Below are positions 48,901 to 59,781 of a stretch of 64,000 nucleotides of DNA, one piece after another (position 1 is the first letter of the stretch; every line of letters begins with the position of its first letter). A program made the position numbers and the translations under genes. Where the stretch lies: contig BSQZ01000006.1 of assembly GCA_033239005.1 (NCBI GenBank), positions 8,132,662 through 8,196,661 on the forward strand. Reading direction: 5' to 3'. Source of the DNA: Lamellibrachia satsuma (taxonomy: Eukaryota > Annelida > Polychaeta > Sabellida > Siboglinidae). The notes under the pieces are model-generated. The model worked only from the letters and a program-made list of their open reading frames with translations, was not told the origin of the DNA and ran no database searches.

Positions 48901-51900
48901 AATCACTGTCCTAACACTGTCCTAACACTATCCAAGCAAGATTTTTTATTACAATAAAACCATATGCAATTTATAAAGCAATTACAAACCGGACCCTGCC
49001 TGACGTGCTTAGAAAAAGATTATTAAAAGACACAAGTGTCCTACATGTGACATTTGGCATATTTGACATCTCAACTTTATAACACAGTGTACCTGGCAGG
49101 ACTCACTGCCTGCTACATGTGTAGGTGGCATAGAGTTACATCATTAATCATCCCCCTATACACAAGAGCAATAATCCAGCTGATTGCAGTGAAGCGGGTG
49201 TGGACCACTGGCCACTATTTCATTGCACTGCAGAAACAGTTGCATCCACTGCATGACACATGGGGTAGTACTGTTTATAGTGTGAACATAGCATGTTACA
49301 AATAGTTGTCTAACATATGTAAGTAAGTTAATTTAAACCAGAGAAGTATAAACTTATCAGGCTAGTAGCCAGTGACGATGACACCAGGAACCAATTAACT
49401 TGAAATTTGTCATTGCCATTTGTTCTTAATGGGCATGGCCACCAGACTGATTAATAATTTGGGTGAGAATAGTCCCAACAGTTTTGTTATAAGTGTGGGC
49501 AGTTGGGTTGTTCATACTGGAGTGAGCATCATGCATTAGTGATTATACACTACCGGCTGATATGCATAAAAAAGGCTAATGTACAGATACATACACGGAG
49601 AGAGGAAGTTATCGGCACACACTTACATACGCACGTATAACTTTTTAGTATATAATATTCACATAGGTACGTGTACTTCATGACGGCAGGAGAGCATATA
49701 ATTATAAGTACAAAATAAGACATGGTTTGGGTGAACTCGTAGATCATTTAATGCCAGAACATCACGTTCAATAAAAACGTACAATTAAATACAGATAAAA
49801 ATGTCTCCCTCTGTACAAGATCTAAGTGACTAATGCTAAAAAATACTAGCAAAAAAAACTATGTCAGGATGTGTGAGCAAGAAGTGTTAAAATCTCCAAG
49901 ACTAACATTTTGGAGGCTCGCTGGAGAAAGTTGTGTGACAACGAATATGGTTATTTCCTGTGTGGTTTACGGCTGTACAAATTGACAGAAGACAGGATCT
50001 AACATCTTGTTATTTTCAGGTAATTTATGTCGCAAATGTTTGTGCTGTGTTAGTGTACATGTGAATGAATGTAACAGTTTAAAAAATGTTCTGAAATATC
50101 AATATATTAGATACGTTTGTTTTTTCGGGGGTAGCGTACATTAATTGTTTCCCAGTAGACACATTGATTGGGTGCAACATAAAAGCTACAGGGGTAGGAT
50201 TCAGTTTTATAAATAATGTGTACGTGCGTGTATGCATATTTATAACTCTTTTTTAAAACTCTACTAGACATCAGCTCATTAATAAGATATTTGTTCTTTA
50301 TTAAGTCATCTGCATTTAATGAGGCTCACCCCTTTTTGACCGACGTTTGCCTTTTCATCGTTGTATAAACCACTATCATGTAACTCATTCTGTACACATT
50401 GCAACGTTCATTGCATTCTATGCAATTGTTTGACAAACCATGTGAAAGGTTGCCTACTAAAACACTTGACAGCTTAAATGAGAGAGTACATTTCGTGTCC
50501 TTGGGCAAGTTGGCCAGATAACATTCGAGAAAGATCTTGATCTGCAGGTGGAAATGGCAGTGATGGAGCAGCTGGGGAATGTGTTGAGAGAGAAGAATGT
50601 CCAACAGGGCTTAACGAGATTTTGACCACTTGCAGTCATTAGCTAATACATACAGTCAGTTTAATAAGAGTGGTTTTGTTAAAATCCGATACTACATACC
50701 ACATTTGCACTAATGAGCTAGCATGTCATAGTGGATACTAGATAGGTAACATTTGCACTAATGAGCTAGCATGTCATAGTGGATACTAGATAGGTAACAT
50801 TTGCACTAATGAGCTAGCATGTCATAGTGGATACTAGATAGGTAAAATTTGCACTAATGAGCTAGCATGTCATAGTGGATACTAGATAGGTAACATTTGC
50901 ACTAATGAGCTAGCATGTCATAGTGGATACTAGATAGGTAAAATTTGCACTAATGAGCTAGCATGTCATAGTGGATACTAGATAGGTAACATTTGCACTA
51001 ATGAGCTAGCATGTCATAGTGGATACTAGATAGGTAACATTTGCACTAATGAGCTAGCATGTCATAGTGGATACTAGATAGGTAACATTTGCACTAATGA
51101 GCTAGCATGTCATAGTGGATACTAGATAGGTAACATTTGCACTAATGAGCTAGCATGTCATAGTGGATACTAGATAGGTAACATTTGCACTAATGAGCTA
51201 GCATGTCATAGTGGATACTAGATAGGTAACATTTTTCATGAAATGAGTTTGAAACGAAAAAACATAAAATAAAATAGTTTATTTTTTTAAAGTGAATGGT
51301 CTGTTGTCTGTGCGGAGGACGGAGAATCTTACCTTGTTTACCAAAGAATGACTGGAGACCGCCAGACTTTGGATTCGACTTTGATTTGCTCGTCTAAACA
51401 AACAGACAGGTGCAAGAACGTCAAATTTTACCACAGTAATACCTGAAATATCATAACTTTTGATGTCTGTTTACATTATTCCTACACCCGCTGTGTCTAC
51501 ATCACACATTTTGCACACGTTGGGGTTTAGCCAAGTCTCTTTTTGCAAAGTTGTTTAGCAGTAAGTAAACAAATTTTCTTTCTAACTTTGTTGACGCTAT
51601 AATTCTGAAAGAAGGTAACCATGTCACATTTATGCATTACCAAATAGATAACATAAAAAAATTCAAAAAGTAAAAATAATAAATAAAATAAAATAATTAA
51701 ATAACCAAAAGTTGCAGGTACATATTGCCAACATGTAAATCAACGGCCAAGTCCCTTGCTGTTCATATACCGCTTACAACACTGTTCAAACCAAATGTGT
51801 GTCAATCAAACCAACCTGCATTGATGACTGTGTTTTGTCATCACCACTAGCGCACCCTTGTGACAATGTGTTAGACCTCTTTGTTGTATTCTGTTGCGCT

Positions 51901-54900
51901 TTTGCAAACATGCCAGCCACGCCACCCTTGTTAGTAGTCTTGGAACTGGTGCCATTTTGTGCCGAAGTCTACAGATTGCACCAAATCAATGTTGATCAAA
52001 TCCATATAATGTGTATATATAATCAACACATTCATGCTGTTAACTGCGATGATGTGGATGTTTTATACATGGTATGCTGGGAAGCAGTTATTATTCAATG
52101 CACCTGTATGGTTGGTTCATTGAAATAGGAACCTAATTAGTTTTGATAAATAAAAAAATAACTAATAACCTGGTCAAAATTTGGCATCTTTCGATTTTAG
52201 CAAAAGTACACTTTCATTAAACCAACTGTGCCTATTGCCTAAACTATACACACGCTACAAATGTGAACATCAATGAATCAGATTTGCAATGGGCTAAATG
52301 AACTGAGGAGGGAGGTTTAATGGAACTAAATGATTTACGTGTACTTCATTGCCAGCAGGCATTGAAGCACACTGAACAAGATTTAGCTGCACATTGTCCA
52401 CCATCCCCTAATATTCTGTCTCTCTCCATAACTATCTCTCAGGATCTAACTACATGTCACTAGTCACAAGTACACTGTAACCTGCCTTGGCTGGCTGTGT
52501 TGTGGAGGCAGTCGGCTTCTCAATCGCTGGTCGCAGCGAGTCCATGGTTTCCTGGGACCGGATCTTGGCACTCATACATTTAATGGCACTACACCTAGGG
52601 CAAGAGCATTTTTATTATGTACAATGGTGACTTTATATCTTATTTATGTATATTTAGTTATTTATTATATTTAACTTATTTATATTTTTAATGCACATTG
52701 GCATATTTTTAACAAGATAAAAAAGCATTTTTTGTAATAATGGAACACACAATTATTATTAGCAATAAGCTAAATTGTATTATAACACGACCATTTTCTG
52801 GTTTGAAATACAAATCAAGATTCAAGACTTCTTGTTTTGCATTTTACTTTGGAAGTTTCATTTAAGAGATTACAATGTTTCTATTAGGAGAATGATGCTT
52901 GGATAATCACAGTATTGAGTACACAATATTTGGGTAATCTGTGGCAGGATCTGTTTTAATAAATTAAGTCAAATGACCAAACAACTGGTTACACAATTAA
53001 CAGATCTGTAACGTTACTTACTTGTTGGCGTTGAGGATCTCTGCCTGTTGTAGGTCCACATCAGCCATATAAAGCGCATTGCTGTCCTAGAAATAAATCC
53101 AACACGTCCATACAATTTACAGCGAGGACACAGAACCCACATAGTGGCAACTGCAGGACAATTTATGAATGTACCAATCACCACAAGATGTTAAAAATGT
53201 CTCAAGAGCTTTTCTGTTGTTCTATTTACCCTAGTTGTTTGGATTATCCCAAAATGGAAAAAAAAACACAGTGTTTAGTTGTTTCCCAGAAGTTACATCT
53301 GATGAATGCTTTAAACATTTTCTCTAAACATTTTAAGGTTGACAACATTCTACTTTAAAGCAGCCTCCAAAATTAAAATTTTTCTCGTCCTGTTTCAACC
53401 TCATTTTGTAAAAACTCGAACCTATCTAGTATTGAGTCGATACTGTCGACTATGGCATGCTAGGTTGTTTATGCAAATGCATTATTTAGCTTTAATTAAA
53501 TCATCGGACAAACATAAACAGTTAGGTTAGACTATTTACACACTACAGTTTTGAACATCATGATGAGCTAAATCAATTGCAGAGTTTCGGGAGTCAGCTT
53601 TAAACATGACTAAAATATTTTTAAACGTTCGTTTAACTCGATCGTTAGTTATTTCATTATCATGTCAATTGACAGCCCAGCTATGAAAAAAACGAGAAAC
53701 TGGATACTGGCAGACTGAAATGGTTAAATGGCTTCAATAAGTGGAGGGTTGATAACCAATTGTATATTTGCCGAATAACTTCGAATCACCTTGAGTGCAG
53801 CCTTCTGTACACTGTACACATGACAGCTGGTGACAGGATGCAGCCGAGACTTGGCACCATCTAGTGATGGTTCTGGTATTAATTGGATCTTGTGGACCTA
53901 CAACATGCAACAATGATATCACAATGTGGATATAATGCGACATTTCTTAAATGTGAAATGTAACATTTGCAATTTTGTTGCAACAGCTCACAACCTAAAA
54001 GAAGGCAAATTTTTCAAACATTTTGCTTTGAAATGTACAGATGTTTGCTCTATCTAATTAAACAGCTAAATGATAAAGAGATAATACCATGCAATCACTC
54101 ATTTAATAGTGTCATTTCATTACAAATCACAGAATGAATTGTCCAAACGATGACAATTACTGTTAAAAAATACTTTAAAAAATTACAACATAATATGTTT
54201 ACCGTGACATCATCCTCCTGTGTGACTCCAGCCAGCAGGTAAACGACAGACAGTTGGTCTGGGGCTTTCTTTTTGCGTTGCACGTCTACAAATGTGTAGA
54301 GCATCCTGCGTGAAGCAGGAGATTTAGTGGCCATGTAAATTATAGAATATTCTATGGAAAACTATAGAAACTACAACTTATATAGCTATATTAGATAAAA
54401 CCTACTAACTGCATAATCTGCTGTCACGATCTGTCTTAATTAAAAGTATAATTATGAAAAAATATTGTTTGTACTCAATTACACGGGTCAAATTCCCAAG
54501 GCAATTACTTACAGGATTACTACCAATATATGTAATCACAAAAATAGCAATTACTTTGAACTTTAATAATTTACATGTAGTTATTTAGTTCCACAATTAC
54601 TGCATTGAAATAGACATTAAAAAATTGCACTTAGGCAGTTAAAATTGTTCTACTTACTGCTTGGCTTGGTTCACATGAACACTTAGTGTTCTGCTAAGCC
54701 ATTTATACGTCACCTGAAACAGTTTCAGAAATGATATGTACTAATTGGAGTGTATTAACGAGAGGTGCTTACTCAGAAATTACATAATATCACTGCATGC
54801 ATAAAAATGGTATTCAAAGTCCCTTTCAGAGTGGTTGTCTTTGCCATGTGTGCCACTGGGGATAACTTTGGTGAGTCACAACTGTTCTGGCTATGGTTTG

Positions 54901-55683
54901 TGAACAGTTTGATTAATAAATTATCTGAATGTTAGTTTAACGTTGATTGTTTGATTTCAAAGTTGAACTCTTCTTCTTCAAATTTACAACCCCCTTCAAC
55001 CAGCTGAAAATTGTGTAGATTTTTCAGCAGCTATACAGCAGGAAAAAGAAAAGAAATGTAGCAATATGTTTGGAGATTACTGGTTGAGGAGATGTGGGAG
55101 GACTTAGCGTAGTCAGATTAGATGGGATGGGATGGGTGTTCCTAGTGTCTGTCCTGCGACTGTGTCCTATCAAGTTGGATATATGAATATGCACTCAAGC
55201 AGCTGGTTCCATACATAGTCGGACACCAGATGGGAAGATAGGGTGCACGTACACGTCTGTCCTGCAGTACCACTGCCAGTACTCGGTAGGCGACGGTGTT
55301 GCGAATGGGCTTTCACATTAAATTAACAATCATTACAATGTCATGATATAAATATTCACTTTGTCGACTTTCCGGAGGGCACGGCTGTGCAATTGACAGC
55401 ATGAAGTTACGTGTGAATGTTGTGAGTGTAACTGCTATGACTGTCAGAAGCACTGCCCCAAACATACAGAATACAGACAAACATCAAATTTCAGCAATGT
55501 CAATGGCAATGGCCAATGCGGGCAATGGAAGCCAGGATGTGAGCGATATTATACACTTTTTGCGACGAAACGATGTATCATCAATAAATAAACGTTAAAT
55601 CGTGGAGCTCTTACTACTTTGTCTTCATCGTATATATATTCTTCTAAATTTTCTAAATACATCACTTCCTCTTCGTTTGCCAT
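45177..55683 (-). CDS. POLD3: DNA polymerase delta subunit 3 (p66/Cdc27), spliced gene span
   Basis: POLD3 is the p66 subunit of replicative DNA polymerase delta. It bridges the p50 subunit and PCNA in lagging-strand synthesis and break-induced replication, in the nucleus. Fourteen exons join with canonical splice sites and matching phases, except for one junction (exon 6 to 7) that needs a small extra exon. The product is about 440-450 aa, close to the 466 aa of the human protein. The N-terminal winged-helix region (about 1-135) contains YLENLEEYI, VTYKWLSRTLSVHVNQAKQM and HVYSVQKAALK. The middle is low-complexity with GGVAGMFAK and LQSFFGK. Then come a basic KRRRIRP-SESSSSEE stretch, a Pro-rich stretch and VTEKVWEYES. 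The last 11 residues, QMSLMSFFKKK, form a consensus PIP box (Q-x-x-[LM]-x-x-F-F). Transcription is convergent with the chordin-like gene. Confidence 0.95.
45700..45794 (-). CDS. POLD3: POLD3 exon 13
   Basis: VTEKVWEYESMSESDEEK, the conserved VTEKV-x-ES motif. Phase 1 in and 0 out. Confidence 0.92.
45860..45990 (+). repeat. (GT)n microsatellite in POLD3 intron 12
   Basis: About 50 bp of pure GT, then GTGC variants. Confidence 0.95.
46287..46478 (-). CDS. POLD3: POLD3 exon 12
   Basis: Pro-rich (PSPPPAREPTPPRSPSPLP), then basic HRGRKKKLVSK and EEGYM, in the same order as the human Pro-rich/KRKRKR/DGEG region. Phase 1 in and out. Confidence 0.88.
47768..47839 (-). CDS. POLD3: POLD3 exon 11
   Basis: EDPLPQQQKRRRIRPVSES with an acidic Ser run: a basic NLS-like block next to a CK2-type SSSSEE tract, as in the family. 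Phase 1 in and out. Confidence 0.87.
48108..48265. repeat. Direct duplication, about 76 bp, in POLD3 intron 10
   Basis: Two near-identical copies of AATTGTAGATGTCAAGTTGT through CATTGTACAACTGTACAACC. The first has one extra ACTGTACA unit. Confidence 0.85.
48299..48327 (-). CDS. POLD3: POLD3 exon 10 (29 nt)
   Basis: RKKKVLDSDE, equivalent to the KRVALSDDE segment of vertebrate POLD3. Phase 2 in and 1 out, which shows that the gene uses tiny exons. Confidence 0.82.
48498..48609 (-). CDS. POLD3: POLD3 exon 9
   Basis: Low-complexity Lys/Thr/Asn-rich linker of 36 residues, supported by splice sites (TTTTAG acceptor, CAG|GTATTG donor) and phase (1 in, 2 out). Confidence 0.78.
50692..51235 (+). 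repeat. 48-bp minisatellite in POLD3 intron 8
   Basis: Eleven nearly identical copies of a unit spanning ACATTTGCACTAATGAGCTA to GATAGGTA. It contains the same GAGCTAGCATG...GGATACTAG core as the 26-bp satellite but a longer repeat frame. The array ends about 100 bp from the exon 8 donor (51332). Confidence 0.92.
51333..51393 (-). CDS. POLD3: POLD3 exon 8
   Basis: TSKSKSNPKSGGLQSFFGKQ; the FFGK block matches the internal NFFGK motif of vertebrate POLD3. Phase 0 in and 1 out. Confidence 0.87.
51816..51968 (-). CDS. POLD3: POLD3 exon 7
   Basis: Encodes the linker with KGGVAGMFAKAQQNTTK, equivalent to the conserved KG-x-x-GMFA motif of POLD3. Phase 0 in and out; the other frame hits a stop early. 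Confidence 0.85.
52104..52132 (-). CDS. POLD3: Candidate 29-nt POLD3 micro-exon
   Basis: On the - strand a segment between AATTAG and CAG|GTGCAT is 29 nt long (2 + 27). It converts phase 1 to phase 0 with no stop and encodes (G)SYFNEPTIQ. It is exactly what is needed to join exon 6 to exon 7. The acceptor has a T-run further upstream but an A-rich last stretch. Alternatives are a GC donor two codons earlier in exon 6, or a donor 9 nt later. Confidence 0.42.
52482..52594 (-). CDS. POLD3: POLD3 exon 6
   Basis: CSAIKCMSAKIRSQE, then a Pro/Thr-rich linker. It ends in phase 1 at GCAG|GTTACA, which does not fit the phase 0 start of exon 7. Confidence 0.85.
53022..53086 (-). CDS. POLD3: POLD3 exon 5
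   Basis: DSNALYMADVDLQQAEILNAN, end of the winged-helix region. Phase 0 in and 2 out; donor AA|GTAAGT. Confidence 0.88.
53290..53700 (-). mobile_element. Dispersed element copy, inverted, in POLD3 intron 4
   Basis: Read on the - strand it has CTAGCATGCCATAGTCGAC, ATACTAGATAGGTTCGAG and TTTTTACAAAATGAGGTTGA, matching the core and right flank of the family. Confidence 0.5.
53790..53897 (-). CDS. POLD3: POLD3 exon 4
   Basis: VHKIQLIPEPSLDGAKSRL and CHVYSVQKAALK; the HVYS-x-QKA motif is highly conserved. Symmetric phase 0 exon. Confidence 0.92.
54203..54305 (-). CDS. POLD3: POLD3 exon 3
   Basis: MLYTFVDVQRKKK and LSVVYLLAGVTQED, continuing the POLD2-binding fold. Phase 2 in and 0 out. Confidence 0.92.
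54658..54713 (-). CDS. POLD3: POLD3 exon 2
   Basis: VTYKWLSRTLSVHVNQAK, the most conserved helix of the winged-helix domain. Phase 0 in and 2 out; donor CA|GTAAGT. Confidence 0.93.
55615..55683 (-). CDS. POLD3: POLD3 exon 1
   Basis: Start codon and MANEEEVMYLENLEEYIYDE, matching the family N-terminus. It ends in phase 0 at GTA|GTAAGA. Confidence 0.92.
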
Positions 55684-55706
55684 AATCCCCATTCCACTGT
55701 TACGTC

Positions 55707-55714
55707 TTTCCCGC
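55707..55714. promoter_or_regulatory. E2F-type site just upstream of POLD3
   Basis: TTTCCCGC, a full consensus E2F site, lies 24 bp upstream of the POLD3 ATG. E2F control is typical of S-phase replication genes. An 8-mer alone is weak evidence; the position is what makes it credible. Confidence 0.45.
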
Positions 55715-57849
55715 TAAATTCTGCTTACAAACATACGGCATTTACCCACCAGGGGGACACACTTATTTCAGATTTACATTTATTTATTTATTTATTCCAC
55801 ACCTACCACGGGGCGCCACTGTCGTTGCCTGTTCTCAAGTTATTACTGATACAAGCCGACATTTTCTAAAATACTAAAGCGGTAGGCAATACACAGTGGC
55901 GTATTGAGGGGCATTAGGCCATGGCTCCCCTTTGTTTTTCCCCAATTTTTTTTCCGTTCCGCCGCTACATGGTAGCATGGTAAACTAATGAGTGACTAAG
56001 CATGGTTTTCCTATATTGGCTTTCCCCTTTAATTGCGAGCCCTTAGAAAAAATATATTGAATTCTAAAAAAAATCTCTAGAAATCTATATAATACTACAG
56101 AAAATAGTAATATTTGGTATAGAAAAAAATTGACTGCCACATATTCTATATAAATAGTTTATGTCTACCACAATTTTCTATAGATTTGTATAGAATTTCA
56201 TAGAATATCCTATGGAAACCTATAGAAACTACAACTTATATAGCTATATTATGTTCGTACAAATCCTAAGTATGGTCTCCCTGGTCTTCCGTGTGTATGC
56301 TTTATTTGCAAACTAACCATGCAACTGTCGCACCACTTCTTTACTTCTGGAGCAGTAACCTACACATTGGACTCACGTCTGAGATCTGTTTTGTGTTTTC
56401 GTCTATAATTTTCTAGTAATTTTGTCTTGTGTTGTGTCCAGGGGGTGTTGAGTGCTTTACGTAGTAGTCGTATGTAGCATCCATCCAATCGGTCTGCGTA
56501 CTTATGGTTCTCGTCCATGCTTCTGCCCCATGAATTAAAACTGTTTCAGCCACTACTTTAAAGAGAAACAAAAGTCATGGTCAGAATGTGTTCTAAAAGT
56601 GTAAGATTCTTGTCAAATCGTTATTTTCCTGGGGGCTGACATGTTTATTGGATGACCAACTAGCGTCTGGCAGTTCTAAGAAATCGTCTTTCGGTGAGAA
56701 GCATTAAGTATCATCGACCGAAATCGAAGATCCGTCGGAAGTAAAGCAAACTTTGATGAAAAAGAGATGCTATGTCAGAATGGGATAAGTTTAGTACACA
56801 GAGGCCAAAATATATTGCATAAGCTGAGTTTAGACTCAAACAGTATGGCCATATCCTTTTAGTAAGAATATAACTAGGTATTTACAAATATAATTTCATT
56901 TGGCGAGTGAATATTGCCAAATTACACGCACTCTTGACGTTGGGTTATGTAATAAAAGTATGGCGCGGGCTAAGAAATGAAGATACAGTATGTTCAACAA
57001 GGTCTTCCTAGTAAACCACTGACATTGATTGTAGTTATAAATGGTTATGCTTTCGTAACTCTTATAGGCGCATAAGGATAAAACCACGACGTTTGTTTCG
57101 CTTTAAAAATCCCCATTTAAGATGATTAGTTGCACTTAACTTCAATATGTTTTGTTCCCTTTGGAAAGGTGTGAGACTAGGTCACGTATTGCCACCCCAC
57201 CCAGCCGTTAAATCTTTCACTATCGGCAGCCTTTTCCACCCACCTGTCATCCTCCTTTGTCTTTCTTACACCCCTCTGTCCGCAGTCCTCACACCTCAGT
57301 TGATTCAACTCTGTACTCTAGCTCTTGGGCTTATCTGATTGTATCAGCCTCTGCTCTGTCTTAATTCATAATGTGTGATTATAACTTTTTGCGTTGTGTC
57401 ATCTTCACCTATGACACTTTTCATTGCATAATCCAGTACAATTACAAACAGATACGACGGCAGTGTGTGACCTTATGCACCAACTAGGGTGCGAAGAGGT
57501 TAGTAAGTAGGCCTATAAGTATGTACACCGGGAGTGTTCCATCTTGTAGGACGCCAGTCGAGATGTCCACTGCCATGATCATTATCATATTCGTTGTCCA
57601 TCTGACTGTGACATTGAGTAAACGAATGATAAATAAATGTGCATATTAATATGTTTATGCATACCTCCAAATGTGAAATTAGTATTGCACACGGTTCTTC
57701 GCTTTCGACTAACCTAGCTGCTGCACACTTCACCGTCACCTATTGTACACTTTCAAAGCAAGAAACATGATAAATATGAACAGCGTAATCAACCTTTCTA
57801 AATGACGATATGCACCAATCCAATCTACAATATACGTGTTTAGTTATGC
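55715..57849. other. POLD3 upstream region, no gene found
   Basis: Contains degenerate TTCTATAGAATT-type sequence at 56040-56250. Its last 45 bp are nearly identical to 54350-54395 in POLD3 intron 2. No exon recognised. Confidence 0.4.
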
Positions 57850-57941
57850 TGAGACACTGACCCTCCCCCACGCCCCGTTGTGACACCCCTCCCGACTCCA
57901 CGCAGGAGAGCGGTGATGGGGTCAAGAAGAGAGAGAGGGGG

Positions 57942-57991
<50 letters not shown>

Positions 57992-58096
57992 GCGGGACGT
58001 ATTGTAAACCTTTTATGCTGTGTTGGCTGTTGCCCTGTTTATTAAATTAACTTTGATTGTATATTTATATACTGTCGGCGTTATCGTCATATCACA
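57850..58096 (+). repeat. 5' LTR
   Basis: TGAGACACTGACC ... ATATCACA. Contains a (GA)n run at about 57945-57987 and, near its end, a TTTATTAAA-TTGATT segment shared with the 3' LTR. Confidence 0.7.
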
Positions 58097-58854
58097 TTTG
58101 GTGCCATGACCAGCGGAGTCACAAACTATCGTACCATTACAGGGAAGTACTGTTTGTTGGATGGTTTCACCGGACATTTATCGACTTGTTTTCCAGGCAT
58201 TTGACTTTGAGTTATATTTTTGCAAATGGCGCGTTCAGGCTATCGTAGCGCCGACTAGCTGGATAGTCTTTCGCATCACCCAACTCCCGAAACCCGTCAA
58301 CAACCAGCGAGATGGCGCCCGAAATGGAAGAACCGTTACTCGCGCCATTTCAGCCACCCGCAGCAGGGTTGGTCCGACGGGCCATACAAGCGTGTCTTCC
58401 CCGCCAAGACGCTCATGCCCGGCTGCCGTACGTACGTGCTTCCGATGACGTCCAGCGCCTTCTTCGACGAGGTCAGCCTCCCTGGTACAGCTACTGATGA
58501 AGTCGTACACCATCGGCGTGGCCTACGCACACGTTACCCAACCACTGTGCTGGATATGTAGGCCAACCGTACCTTAGAATTATATAATAATGCATTTTAA
58601 GTTGTTGTAGTTATTGGATGTGAGTTACATTTAAACGATCCAAGCATCACTATTTCGTTGACGGGACACACGATGAAAAATCCGTGGTGTGGACAATAAT
58701 TGTTTGTGCAGATAGTAACTTTACTGATAAGTTCTGAACTGGATATTTTCCAATGAATGATTGATTAACATTTGTACTGCCAAGCTGGTGTTAGTATTAA
58801 TAATAATATATTATTGTATATGTTGCCGCCAAAAACAGTCCTACTGGAAGTGAA

Positions 58855-59110
58855 CGTAACCACAGAAGTACGTGTGGTGATAGTACAAGTAATAACAGAA
58901 GTACGTGTGGTGATAGTATAAGTAATAACAGAAGTACGTGTGGTGATAGTACAAGTAATAACAGAAGTACATGTTTTGATAGTATTAAAAGAAAACCAAG
59001 ACTATTGAACTGGGACTCGGGTGGTGTTAGAAATAGAACATCACCTCCCAATTCTGCAGGAAGTGAAATTAACAACATAAGTACACGTTGTGATAGTATT
59101 AAGAGAAAAT
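58855..59110 (+). repeat. Imperfect tandem repeat inside the LTR element
   Basis: Units with the core AACAGAAGTACGTGTGGTGA recur about every 33 bp from 58863 to 58985, with a diverged copy near 59075. No coding function is apparent. Confidence 0.6.
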
Positions 59111-59222
59111 CAGGATAATAGAACTGAAATGACTGGTTCATAAGGTTTTTTTTTATTGAAACATGATGTTGAGATCACCGATGGGATTCGTTCGGGGGCG
59201 AACGTGTTAAAGGGAGGGGAAA

Positions 59223-59520
59223 TGTGGCATTGACCCCCCGCCACGTAATGACACCTCTCCCGACTCCACACAGGAGAGCGGTGACGGGGTCAAGTAGATA
59301 GAGAAAGAGGGAGGGAGGGGAGGGAGGGTGGGAGGGAGGGATGGAGGGAGGGAGAGAAGGAGGGAGGGAGGGAGGGAGGGAGGGAGGGAGGGAGGGAGGG
59401 AGAGGGGGGAGGATGTGGGCGTTGTGTTGTAAAACTCGTATGCGGTGTTAGCCGTTGTGCTGTGTATTAAACAAACTTTGATTATATTATATATCGTGTC
59501 GTCATCACCGTGATATCACA
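59223..59520 (+). repeat. 3' LTR
   Basis: TGTGGCATTGACC ... ATATCACA. About 50 bp longer than the 5' LTR through a GGGA expansion at 59308-59410. Confidence 0.7.
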
Positions 59521-59526
59521 ATACCA

Positions 59527-59781
59527 CTATTGTTTCACGTACCCAATATAATGTCCGAGCGATTTTGACTGCACCCTCTGCAGCCTTCTGTCTCGCAAAA
59601 CAGTGAGCAAGTCTGGATAAAGTGTGAGGAGATCCTGGGTTGCCCAGTCGTCAGAATCCCGAATCTCTGTCTCACTGGTGGAGTCCAAAGGAATGCAGAG
59701 CAGTACAGTTGGCACAAGTTCGGCTGTAGGAACTGCCGGGAAGATAGCAAGGTTGGCATCAGACACCTTTCGGGGCTCACT
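59527..59781 (-). CDS. Unidentified exon-like ORF ending next to an LTR
   Basis: The - strand segment encodes SEPRKVSDANLAIFPAVPTA, then LVPTVLLCIPLDS, DDWATQDLLTLYPDLLTVL and SLGHYIGYVKQ, followed by TAG. Composition and codon use look like a genuine terminal exon (84 codons), with CCTGACAG as a possible acceptor and a stop just upstream of it. No upstream exon was found on the - strand up to 64000. It could be the last exon of a gene beyond the window or a retroposed fragment. I do not recognise the protein. Confidence 0.35.
   Translation of the reverse strand, partial: SEPRKVSDANLAIFPAVPTAELVPTVLLCIPLDSTSETEIRDSDDWATQDLLTLYPDLLTVLRDRRLQRVQSKSLGHYIGYVKQ

Larger units (their letters stand above)
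57850..59520 (+). mobile_element. Short, non-autonomous LTR retrotransposon
   Basis: Two similar direct repeats (57850-58096 and 59223-59520) start with TG and end with CA. The first is followed by TTTGGTGCCATGACC, a tRNA primer-binding-site type sequence. The second is preceded by the polypurine tract AAAGGGAGGGGAAA. The internal part is only about 1.1 kb with no polymerase. An ORF at 58312 (MAPEMEEPLLAPFQPPAA) may be a truncated gag start. The target duplication is not clear (TATGC/ATACC). LTRs differ mainly by GA and GGGA expansions, so the copy is old. Confidence 0.72.

Noticed and set aside
55401..55598. 65-codon + strand ORF in POLD3 intron 1
   Set aside because: Low-complexity Met/Ala/Asn-rich and no homology recognised. 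A nearby AATAAA is not enough support.
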